Assembly (NCBI RefSeq): GCF_003258865.1
Contig: NZ_NPEX01000004.1
Span: 1-60,300 of the forward strand
Length of the DNA stretch: 60,300 nucleotides
Source: Rhodoplanes roseus
GTDB taxonomy: Bacteria > Pseudomonadota > Alphaproteobacteria > Rhizobiales > Xanthobacteraceae
Direction of reading: 5' to 3'
Shown here: positions 53,596 to 60,300 of the stretch, piece by piece
How positions within the stretch are numbered: the first letter of the stretch is position 1
Layout: the number at the start of each line of letters is the position of its first letter
Made by a program: the position numbers and the translations under genes
The notes under the pieces: model-generated
What the model was told of the DNA's origin: nothing
Seen by the model: only the letters and a program-made list of their open reading frames with translations
Databases searched by the model: none

Positions 53596-54462
53596 ATGTC
53601 GTCTGTCGTTCGTCGGATCGGAGTCGTCGGTGCCGGCACCATGGGAAACGGGATCGCGCAACTATTCGCGACAGCTGGCCACAGGGTGACGATGTGTGAT
53701 CTCAAGCCCGAGTTTCTCGACCGGGCGATGGCGACGATCGCGCGCAACCTCGATAGGCAGGTCGCCCGCAAGACGCTCGACGCGACGGATCGCACCGCGG
53801 CGGTGGCGCGGATCGTGCCGACCGCCGCGATGGGAGATCTCGCCGATTGTGACGTGGTGGTCGAGGCCGTGCTCGAGGACTTCACCACCAAGGGAGCGGT
53901 GATCCGCCAGCTCGACACGATCTGCCGACGGGACGCGATCATCGCCACCAACACCTCGTCGATCTCGGTGACGCAGCTCGCCGCCGTCTCGATCGTGCCG
54001 GAGCGGGTGGTCGGCATGCACTTCTTCAACCCGGTGCCGATGATGGAGCTCGTCGAGATCATCCGCGGGCTGCAGACCGCAGATGCCGTCTGCGAGACGG
54101 TCATGGAGCTGACCCGGGCTGTGGGGAAGACCCCGAAGCTCGCCCGGGACAGCTTCGGCTTCGTCGTCAACCGCGTGCTGGTGCCGATGATCAACGAGGC
54201 GATCAACTGCGTCTACGAGGGGATCGCGCCGGCCGAGGACGTCGACGCGATGATGAAGCTCGGCGCCAATCATCCGATGGGCCCGCTGGCCCTGGCGGAC
54301 CTCATCGGTCTCGACATCGTGCTCGACATCATGGAGACGCTGAGCCACGGCTTCGAAGATCCGAAGTACCGGCCGAGCCCGCTGCTCAAACAGATGCGCG
54401 ACGCCGGCTATCTCGGCCGCAAGAGCGGCCGCGGCTTCTTCTCCTACGCGCCCTCCCGGTAG
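53596..54462 (+). CDS. 3-hydroxybutyryl-CoA dehydrogenase-family enzyme, second paralogue
   Basis: 288 residues from the ATG at 53596 (AAGGAG upstream). IGVVGAGTMGNGIAQLFATA, NTSSISVTQLA, VGMHFFNPVPMMELVEIIRG and NHPMGPLALADLIGLDI match Hbd/PaaH closely, as does the RKSGRGFFSY tail. It acts with the crotonase 73 bases downstream on 3-hydroxyacyl-CoA. Confidence 0.92.
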   Translation: MSSVVRRIGVVGAGTMGNGIAQLFATAGHRVTMCDLKPEFLDRAMATIARNLDRQVARKTLDATDRTAAVARIVPTAAMGDLADCDVVVEAVLEDFTTKGAVIRQLDTICRRDAIIATNTSSISVTQLAAVSIVPERVVGMHFFNPVPMMELVEIIRGLQTADAVCETVMELTRAVGKTPKLARDSFGFVVNRVLVPMINEAINCVYEGIAPAEDVDAMMKLGANHPMGPLALADLIGLDIVLDIMETLSHGFEDPKYRPSPLLKQMRDAGYLGRKSGRGFFSYAPSR

Positions 54463-54535
54463 AGACGGAGCGGCCCGCGCAGCGCGCATCGCGTCGTGAG
54501 GCGCGCATCGCGGGACCGCGTCACGAGGACAGTCC

Positions 54536-55330
54536 ATGTCGTACAAGACCATCATCGTCGAGAGCGTCGGCAAGGTCGCGGTGATCCGGCTCCACCGGCC
54601 GGAGGCGCTCAACGCCATCAACTCCGAGCTGATCGGCGAGCTGAGCGTCGCCCTGCGCAGTTGCGAGGCGGCGCCGTCGATCGGCTGCATCGTCATCACC
54701 GGCTCCGAAAAGGCTTTCGCGGCCGGGGCCGACATCCGGGAGATGGCTGACAAGTCGTTCTCCGACGTCCTGCTCGGCGACTTCGCGGCGACGTGGGACT
54801 GCATCGCCCATGTGCGCAAGCCGGTGATCGCCGCGGTGGCGGGGTTCGCGCTCGGCGGCGGCTGCGAGCTCGCCATGCACTGCGACATGATCGTCGCGGC
54901 CGACAACGCCAGATTCGGCCAGCCGGAGATCAAGCTCGGGATCATCCCGGGGATCGGCGGCACCCAGCGGCTGACCCGGGCGATCGGCAAGGCGAAGGCA
55001 ATGGATCTGTGCCTGTCCGGCCGGCTCATGGACGCGACCGAAGCGGAGCGATCGGGGCTCGTGGCGCGCGTGGTGCCTCTCGCGGACCTCATGGCCGAGA
55101 CGATGAGGACGGCGGAGGCCGTCGCGGCGATGCCGCTCGCCGCGCTGCTGCTCGCCAAGGAGGCCGTGAACCGCGCGTTCGAGAGCTCGCTCGCCGAAGG
55201 CCTCGCCTTCGAGCGGCGCGCCTTCCATGCCCTGTTCGCGACCGACGACCAGAAGGAGGGCATGGCCGCCTTCATCGACCGCCGTCCGCCTCACTTCAGC
55301 CGGATGGAGGTCGCCGCCGCGCGACCCTAG
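54536..55330 (+). CDS. enoyl-CoA hydratase, second paralogue
   Basis: 264 residues. [13 protein letters not shown] for the oxyanion hole; catalytic glutamates in [14 protein letters not shown] and [16 protein letters not shown]; tail [17 protein letters not shown]. Last gene of the second acyl-CoA operon. Confidence 0.92.
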   Translation: MSYKTIIVESVGKVAVIRLHRPEALNAINSELIGELSVALRSCEAAPSIGCIVITGSEKAFAAGADIREMADKSFSDVLLGDFAATWDCIAHVRKPVIAAVAGFALGGGCELAMHCDMIVAADNARFGQPEIKLGIIPGIGGTQRLTRAIGKAKAMDLCLSGRLMDATEAERSGLVARVVPLADLMAETMRTAEAVAAMPLAALLLAKEAVNRAFESSLAEGLAFERRAFHALFATDDQKEGMAAFIDRRPPHFSRMEVAAARP

Positions 55331-55441
55331 ACCTTCTCGGTCGCAGGGATAGGGGCGCCGACCTTGCTCATGCCGAGTGGGAGCCGGTCGCGCCGCTGCA
55401 GCCCGCCCGATGCGAGTATCGACGGCTCCTAGGGTCGGGAC

Positions 55442-55774
55442 TCAATTGAGCCACCAAGCGACGGTGGCAGCCAGGATTGCGCCGGCGAGGAAGTTTCTGG
55501 CGAGCTTGTCGTAGCGCGTAGCGACGCGGCGGAAGTCCTTGAGGCGCGAGAACATCCGCGCGATGCGATTGTGCCGTCGATAGGCGATGCGGTCGTAAGA
55601 GATCGGCTGTTTGCGGCTGGTGGTCGACGCGATCACAGCCTTGGCGCCGCTGTCGGCGAGCAGACGCCGCCGGCTGTTGGCGTCATAGGCCTTGTCGGCG
55701 ATCAGCCCGGTGATCGGCGCCACTCTGGCGATCAGCGTCGTGGAACTCCTCCGGCGAGTTGCCGATGATCTCAA
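55442..55774 (-). pseudogene. IS5-family transposase C-terminal fragment
   Basis: The minus strand reads LIADKAYDANSRRRLLADSG, AKAVIASTTSRKQPI, then RRHNRIARMFSRLKDFRRVA (the third catalytic acid normally lies here, in an IE-x-x-F/F-x-RLK stretch) and ends AGAILAATVAWWLN with a stop. It is the C-terminal 90 or so residues. GGGTCGGGACTCAATTGAG (55433-55451) just past the stop resembles the terminal repeat of this IS group. The other side joins a TctC relic at about 55742. Confidence 0.75.
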
Positions 55775-55990
55775 GGCCCTGATCGCGGAGGACCTGTCTC
55801 ACTCTCGGAGTCTGCAGCGCAATCGTCAGCTCGGCGTTCAGCTTCTGGATGATCGCCGGAGGTGCCGGCGGGTGCGAAGAAGCGGCCCCAGTGACCGGCA
55901 GCGAGGCCCTTACAGCCGAGTTCCGCACGGTCGGAACGTTGGGCATCAGGGGCAATCGCTTCTCGCCCGCGACGGCCAGCACGCGCGCAT
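55742..55990 (-). pseudogene. TctC/Bug binding-protein relic (C-terminal part)
   Basis: Minus-strand codons give AVAGEKRLPLMPNVPTVRNS, then PPAIIQKLNAELTIALQTPR and DQGLEIIGNSPEEF. This is the end of a Bug-family receptor (family pattern GxKRLPxLPDVPT, IxKLNAEL-ALxxPxVRxxLxxQGLEPxGxSPEEF). The IS5 fragment replaces the final residues and the N-terminal half is gone. From 55991 to 56185 nothing else is recognisable. Confidence 0.75.
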
Positions 55991-56185
55991 TGCTGGGCTG
56001 CAGGGCCGGAGATCAACCGCGGCTTCGATCGCCTGGACGAGGGCTGGTCCTGCAACAGGTCATCGACTGCGGACGCGTCACGGCGGGAACCTGATCGTCC
56101 GACCAAGCCTTTGGGAGAGATGCCATGCCTCGCCGTCATCGCAGACGCCTAGCGGCACGCCAGCCGCGATCTCTGCTCGAGCGTG

Positions 56186-57163
56186 TCAGTTCTCGCCGCG
56201 CAGACCGGTCCGGGCGACGAGGTCGGACCATTTCCGCACCTCCGACTCCACGCGGGCTGCGAGCTTTTCGGGGGAGCCGCCGACTGTGACGACGCCGAGT
56301 TCGGCGTAGCGGGCCTTTGCTTCCGGTAGGGCACGGTTGACCGCCAAGTTCAGCGAGGTGACGACCGGCTCCGGCGTACCGGCCGGCGCGTAGACGGCGA
56401 ACCAGCCGTCGGCCTCGAAGCCCGGGATGGTCTCGGCGATGGTGGGAATGTCGGGCGCGGTCGACAGCCGCTCCAGGCTGGTCAGCGCCAGCGCCCGCAG
56501 CTTGCCGGTCTGCACCAGCGGCAGTGACGAGGGCACGCCGTCGAACATGATCGGCACATGCCCGGCGACCACGTCGTTGAGGGCGGGGCCGCTGCCCCGA
56601 TACGAGACGTGCAGGATGTTGATGCCGGCGGCGACCTTGAACAGCTCGCCCGCCATGTGCGGCGTCGAGCCGTGTCCCGGCGCGGCGGCGTTGTACTTGC
56701 CGGGATTGGCCTTGGCGAGCGCGATCAGCTCCGCCAGCGTCCTGGCCGGAAACTCCGGATTGACCACCACGATGTTGGGCGAGGTCGTCGCCCAGGCGAC
56801 CGGCGCGAAGCTCTTGATCGGATCATAGCCGGGATTCTTGAACAGGGCCGGGTTGGCGCCGTGGGTGCCGCCGGTGCCGAAGAACAGCGTGTAGCCGTCC
56901 GGCGTGGCGCGGGCGGCGATCTGGGCCGCGACATTGCCGCTCGCGCCAGCGCGGTTGTCGACGACGACCGGATGGCCGATCACCCCGGACAGCTTGTCGG
57001 CGAGCACCCGGGCCGTGACGTCGGTCGGCCCGCCCGCCGGGAACGGGACGATCATGGTGACGGGCCTGGACGGAAAGCTGTCCTGGGCCCGCACCACCGC
57101 GGGCGCCAGAACGGACGACCCGGCGAGAATTCTCAACGCGGAACGACGCGAGACGGTCGACAT
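56186..57163 (-). CDS. TctC/Bug-family substrate-binding protein
   Basis: 325 residues with a signal sequence (MSTVSRRSALRILAGSSVLA, cut near VVRAQD). Family motifs are PVTMIVPFPAGGPTDVTARV, VVDNRAGASGNVAAQIAARA and LHVSYRGSGPALNDVVAGHV. No TctA/TctB nearby. It is 51 bases downstream of the UbiD-family gene on the same strand, so it may capture the acid that enzyme decarboxylates. Confidence 0.9.
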   Translation of the reverse strand: MSTVSRRSALRILAGSSVLAPAVVRAQDSFPSRPVTMIVPFPAGGPTDVTARVLADKLSGVIGHPVVVDNRAGASGNVAAQIAARATPDGYTLFFGTGGTHGANPALFKNPGYDPIKSFAPVAWATTSPNIVVVNPEFPARTLAELIALAKANPGKYNAAAPGHGSTPHMAGELFKVAAGINILHVSYRGSGPALNDVVAGHVPIMFDGVPSSLPLVQTGKLRALALTSLERLSTAPDIPTIAETIPGFEADGWFAVYAPAGTPEPVVTSLNLAVNRALPEAKARYAELGVVTVGGSPEKLAARVESEVRKWSDLVARTGLRGEN

Positions 57164-57214
57164 CTGCGGCTTCCTCCCTGGCCTACCGTCGGGAGACGGT
57201 CAGGCGTATTGCGG

Positions 57215-58771
57215 TCAGGCTTCTTGTCGATGGGCTTTGATCGTGTATTTGCCGGTCGCGGTCTCGCGGCCGAGCCGGCCGGCCTGCCGCAGCACCGCCC
57301 ACGCCTTCACGATGGTGCGCTGATGGGCGGATGCGAAGGTCGCCAGCACCTCGCTGAAGTGCCGCGGCGAGGCCAGGAAGGCGGCGATGTCGTCGGCGAG
57401 CCGGGCGGGGTCGTTCGGGGTCGGCGCGTCGGCCTCGCCCGCCGTGATGCCGTCGGTGAACGGGTAGGCGATCGCCTCGTACTCGCTGAGATCCGATCCC
57501 TCCGGGATGGTGGCGTCGATGCCCCATTTGGCCGTCAAGGGGGCGAGCGATCCCTTGCCGACCTGGAGCTGGATGCTGGGATCGAGATGCGAGCCGCGGG
57601 CGCCCTCCCAGACGACGATGTCCTGCGCGGGCCGCACCCGGTAGGCGAGCGCCCGCTCCATGGCGGCCGGATCGAAGATGTCGACGTCGTCATCGGTGAC
57701 GACGACGTGCTTGACGCGTTTGAGCGACATCAGCGCAAGCACGGCGTTGCGACCTTCGCCCGGGCGTTTCCTGATCGCGGCGTAGAGGTGGAAGTTGCAG
57801 CCCGAGGGCTGCGGCGCATACACGGCTTGTCCGACGATGCCGGCCGTGGCGAGCGCCGCGAAGGCGCTGCCCTCGAGCGGCGGCGCCACAAGATAGTCGA
57901 CCTCGTCCGGCATATGCAGGGCGTAGTAGACGGCGTCGCGGCGATGCGTGACGGCGTTGACGCGGAACACCGGATTCCACTTGATCGGGCCGACGAAGCC
58001 CGTGAAGTCGCCGAACCGGCCTTCGTCCTCGGTCCAGCCGATCGGCAGGATCTCGCCCTCCAGCACGATCTCGGAATCGGCCGGGACGAGGAGATTGTTG
58101 GTCTCGCACTTGATCAGCTCGACCGACTCTCCGGCGAGGCCGCCGGCCAGCTCGAACTCGTCGGTGCCGGCGGGCGCCATGTGGGCCGCCGCCATCATGA
58201 CCGACGGATGGGTGCCGATCGCCACCGCGAAGGGCAGCGGCCGACCGGCCTTCAGGGCCCGCTCGTAGAAGAGCTTCAGGTCGCTGGCCGAGACCATGTC
58301 GACGCCGGTCTCGCGCTCGGTCCTGATCATCAGCCGATAGGCGCCGGCGTTGCGCCCGTATTCTGGATCCTCCGAGACGCCGATTCCGGCCGTGACATAA
58401 GGGCCGCCGTCGAGTGTGCTGATCAGCGGCACCGGCAGAGCGGTGAGGTCGACCTCGTCGCCGATCCTGATCACCTCCTTGACGGGCGACGTCGACACGA
58501 TGCGCGGGGCGCAGCGGTCGCGGATGCGATCGACGAAACGCCTGCCGATGTCGCGGTGGTCGCAGTCGAGGCACAGCCCCATGCGGACGCGCGATCCGAG
58601 AATGCCGCTCACCACCGCGGTGTCGTAGCCCTCGACGCGATCGAACCACAGCGCCTTGGCGGAGCTCCCGACCCGGGCCGAGACGGTGCGCAGGTCGACC
58701 GCCTCGGTCACGTGCTCGAGCTCGCCGGCGTCGACCAGCCGCTGCAGGAAATCGCGGAAACGCGCCGCCAT
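57215..58771 (-). CDS. UbiD-family prenylated-FMN decarboxylase
   Basis: 518 residues, a typical UbiD length. Characteristic blocks are VKEVIRIGDEVDLTALPVPL, CETNNLLVPADSEIVLEGEI (the catalytic Glu region) and WTEDEGRFGDFTGFVGPIKW, plus the C-terminal LTAKWGIDATIP. UbiD enzymes reversibly decarboxylate aromatic or alpha,beta-unsaturated acids and need prenyl-FMN from a UbiX partner, which is not in the window. Sandwiched between two TctC genes and near an aldehyde dehydrogenase, it likely belongs to an aromatic-acid route. Confidence 0.88.
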   Translation of the reverse strand: MAARFRDFLQRLVDAGELEHVTEAVDLRTVSARVGSSAKALWFDRVEGYDTAVVSGILGSRVRMGLCLDCDHRDIGRRFVDRIRDRCAPRIVSTSPVKEVIRIGDEVDLTALPVPLISTLDGGPYVTAGIGVSEDPEYGRNAGAYRLMIRTERETGVDMVSASDLKLFYERALKAGRPLPFAVAIGTHPSVMMAAAHMAPAGTDEFELAGGLAGESVELIKCETNNLLVPADSEIVLEGEILPIGWTEDEGRFGDFTGFVGPIKWNPVFRVNAVTHRRDAVYYALHMPDEVDYLVAPPLEGSAFAALATAGIVGQAVYAPQPSGCNFHLYAAIRKRPGEGRNAVLALMSLKRVKHVVVTDDDVDIFDPAAMERALAYRVRPAQDIVVWEGARGSHLDPSIQLQVGKGSLAPLTAKWGIDATIPEGSDLSEYEAIAYPFTDGITAGEADAPTPNDPARLADDIAAFLASPRHFSEVLATFASAHQRTIVKAWAVLRQAGRLGRETATGKYTIKAHRQEA

Positions 58772-58844
58772 GTCGCCATTCCTCGTGGTGGACGCCGCCG
58801 AACCTGCCGGTGGCGCCGGATTGCCGGAGGGTCGCGGGGCCTGC

Positions 58845-59816
58845 TCAGTCCGTGACCGTGATGCCGGCCTTGCGGATCACGTCGGCCCAGTTCCGCAGCT
58901 CCTGCTCCATGCGCCGGCGCAGGTCCTCGGGCGGCCCGCCGTCGGCGGACGCCCCGATGGCAGCGAGCCCGGCCTGTACCGAAGGCAACTTCAGGATGCG
59001 GTTGGTGGTCGCGTTGAGCGTGTCGATCACGCCGCGCGGTGTGCCAGCGGGCGCGAACAGCCCGTGCCAGCCGCTGAACTCCAGCCCGGGCCGACCGAGC
59101 TCCGCGAGCGTCGGCACGTCGGGGAGCTGGGCGGAGCGCTGCGGTGCCATCACGGCGAGCGCCCGCATTTTGCCGGCCTGCACGAAGGGCGCCGCCGACG
59201 GCACCACGTCGACCATCACGTCGACCCGGCCGGCGATCAGCTCGTTGAGGGCGGGCGCACTGCCGCGGAACGGGACATGCGTCCACTTCACGCCGGTCCG
59301 GTCTTGGAACACCTCGCCGACCAGGCGCTGCAGGCTGCCGGCGCCCGCCGAGGCCATGTTGAGCGAGCCGGGCGTCTTCTTCGACAGCGCGATCAGCTCG
59401 TCGACGGTCTTGGCCGGCAGGTCGTTACGCACCAGCAGGATGGCGGGTGCGCTGGCGAGCGACACCACCGGCTCAAGCCGCTCCAGCGGCTTGAACTCGC
59501 CGTCCTTGTGGAGGAGCGGGCTGATGGTGGCGGGCCCGGTGCTGGAGACCAGCAGCGTGTAGCCGTCCGGTTCCGAGCGGGCCGCGACCTCCATGCCGAT
59601 CATGCCGGCGCCGCCGCCCTTGTTGTCGACCACCAGCGACTGCTTGAACTCCTCGCTCAGTCCCTGCGAGATCAGCCGCGCGACGATGTCGGTCGCGCCG
59701 CCCGCCGGGTAGGGCACGATGACGGTCACGGGACGGGCCGGATAGGTCTGGGCCGCAGCCGCCGCGGCGAAGCCGCAGGCAGCGATCAGCGGCAGCAACA
59801 TACGTCGCGCCTTCAT
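58845..59816 (-). CDS. TctC/Bug-family substrate-binding protein
   Basis: 323 residues, signal peptide MKARRMLLPLIAACGFAAAA ending AAAQT. Motifs PVTVIVPYPAGGATDIVARL, VDNKGGGAGMIGMEVAARSE and THVPFRGSAPALNELIAGRV. First of the UbiD-TctC group after the aldehyde dehydrogenase; another orphan receptor. Confidence 0.9.
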   Translation of the reverse strand: MKARRMLLPLIAACGFAAAAAAQTYPARPVTVIVPYPAGGATDIVARLISQGLSEEFKQSLVVDNKGGGAGMIGMEVAARSEPDGYTLLVSSTGPATISPLLHKDGEFKPLERLEPVVSLASAPAILLVRNDLPAKTVDELIALSKKTPGSLNMASAGAGSLQRLVGEVFQDRTGVKWTHVPFRGSAPALNELIAGRVDVMVDVVPSAAPFVQAGKMRALAVMAPQRSAQLPDVPTLAELGRPGLEFSGWHGLFAPAGTPRGVIDTLNATTNRILKLPSVQAGLAAIGASADGGPPEDLRRRMEQELRNWADVIRKAGITVTD

Positions 59817-59950
59817 CGGGTCTCCTCCTTGGTTTTCTTCCGCCGTGTTGTGAGATTCGGCGGAGACGGCTTCGGTGAGGCGGGCCCGCGAGCCCTCCGT
59901 CCGTCGCTCGTCGTCTTCAGTCGCTCGTCGCCTTCAGTACGGCCTGACCG

Positions 59951-60300
59951 TCACGCCGCCGCGTCGGGCCGGATTTGCACGGCCTTGTATTCGAGAAACT
60001 CCTCCAGTCCCGCGAGGCCGAGCTCGCGGCCGCGTCCGGATTGCTTGAAGCCGCCGAACGGCGCCATGAAGTTGAACGGCGCGCCGTTGATGTCGACCTG
60101 ACCGGTGCGCAGCCGGCGCGCGATTCGCAACGCGTGCTCGGTGCTGGCCGACCACACGCCGCCGCCGAGCCCGTAGTCGGTGTCGTTTGCGATGCGGATC
60201 GCCTCGTCCTCGTCCGTGTAGGTGATGATGGAGAGGACGGGCCCGAAGATCTCCTCGCGGGCGATGCGCGAGCCCGGGTCGACGCGGCCGAACACCGTCG
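59951..60300 (-). CDS. aldehyde dehydrogenase, C-terminal part (runs off the right edge)
   Basis: The frame is open to the window end, so the gene is partial (about 116 codons seen). [23 protein letters not shown] contains the conserved EEIFGPVL glutamate. The end has [20 protein letters not shown] followed by QSGRGRELG, typical of NAD(P)-dependent ALDH. The catalytic Cys lies outside. It is the upstream member of the TctC-UbiD gene group. Confidence 0.88.
   Translation of the reverse strand, partial: TVFGRVDPGSRIAREEIFGPVLSIITYTDEDEAIRIANDTDYGLGGGVWSASTEHALRIARRLRTGQVDINGAPFNFMAPFGGFKQSGRGRELGLAGLEEFLEYKAVQIRPDAAA

Overview
The window is high-GC DNA that reads like an alphaproteobacterium, most likely of the Hyphomicrobiales (Bradyrhizobium/Rhodoplanes-like). 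The evidence is codon bias, many orphan TctC (Bug) binding proteins, a TRAP transporter, BKACE and UbiD enzymes, a type I secreted M10 protease, and remnants of IS66, IS5, IS630, IS3, IS256 and IS481 elements. No rRNA, tRNA or CRISPR array was seen. The genus is an inference.

Left part (1-11.1 kb). This is a decayed surface-polysaccharide locus: an ABC-2 export permease running off the left edge, an FkbM methyltransferase and a family 2 glycosyltransferase with a shifted C-terminus. Broken transposases are scattered among them. It is followed by a complete type I secretion set: an M10/RTX-like protease with six 48-residue FG-GAP repeats, an HlyD adaptor and an HlyB-type ABC exporter.

11.1-15.1 kb is a phage-like module. 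A small HTH repressor faces a YqaJ-type nuclease fused to an HNH domain, with a perfect 19-bp palindrome between them. Two paralogous HTH-plus-nucleotidyltransferase-fold proteins follow, then a Bro-N antirepressor scrap. A third, truncated paralogue lies at 22.9 kb. 15.1-20.5 kb is a tight operon of 2-hydroxyacid dehydrogenase, RraA-type aldolase, aconitase-family hydratase and TctC, divergent from a LysR gene. 21.5-24.4 kb is wreckage: a headless GMC oxidoreductase and IS5, IS256 and IS3 scraps.

24.6-33.6 kb is a short-chain acyl-CoA cluster: acetate-type transporter, two-subunit CoA-transferase, an unusual LytTR regulator, MaoC hydratase, 3-hydroxybutyryl-CoA dehydrogenase, crotonase, thiolase and a FabI-like reductase. 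On paper it can run acetyl-CoA to butyrate or the reverse. 45.0-55.3 kb holds a second, partly parallel set: FabI-like reductase, a 1,121-residue HTH/cyclase-like/ATPase/TPR regulator, an unidentified membrane protein, CoA-transferase A and B, a thioredoxin-fold isomerase-like protein, dehydrogenase and crotonase. Three copies of one roughly 20-bp motif sit in its intergenic regions, all pointing towards the genes.

34.3-44.4 kb is a catabolic block: BKACE, LysR, TRAP transporter, 3-hydroxyacyl-CoA dehydrogenase-family enzyme, SDR, cupin, two cyclase-family hydrolases and an FMN 2-hydroxyacid oxidase. I infer import and oxidation of a 3-hydroxy acid followed by BKACE cleavage to acetoacetyl-CoA. 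The right end (55.4-60.3 kb) carries an IS5 scrap inside a TctC relic, two intact TctC genes, a UbiD-family decarboxylase and the end of an aldehyde dehydrogenase.

The strongest candidates for undescribed biology are the repressor/nuclease-HNH/nucleotidyltransferase module, the duplicated FabI-associated acyl-CoA clusters with their shared promoter motif, and the LytTR sensor protein.
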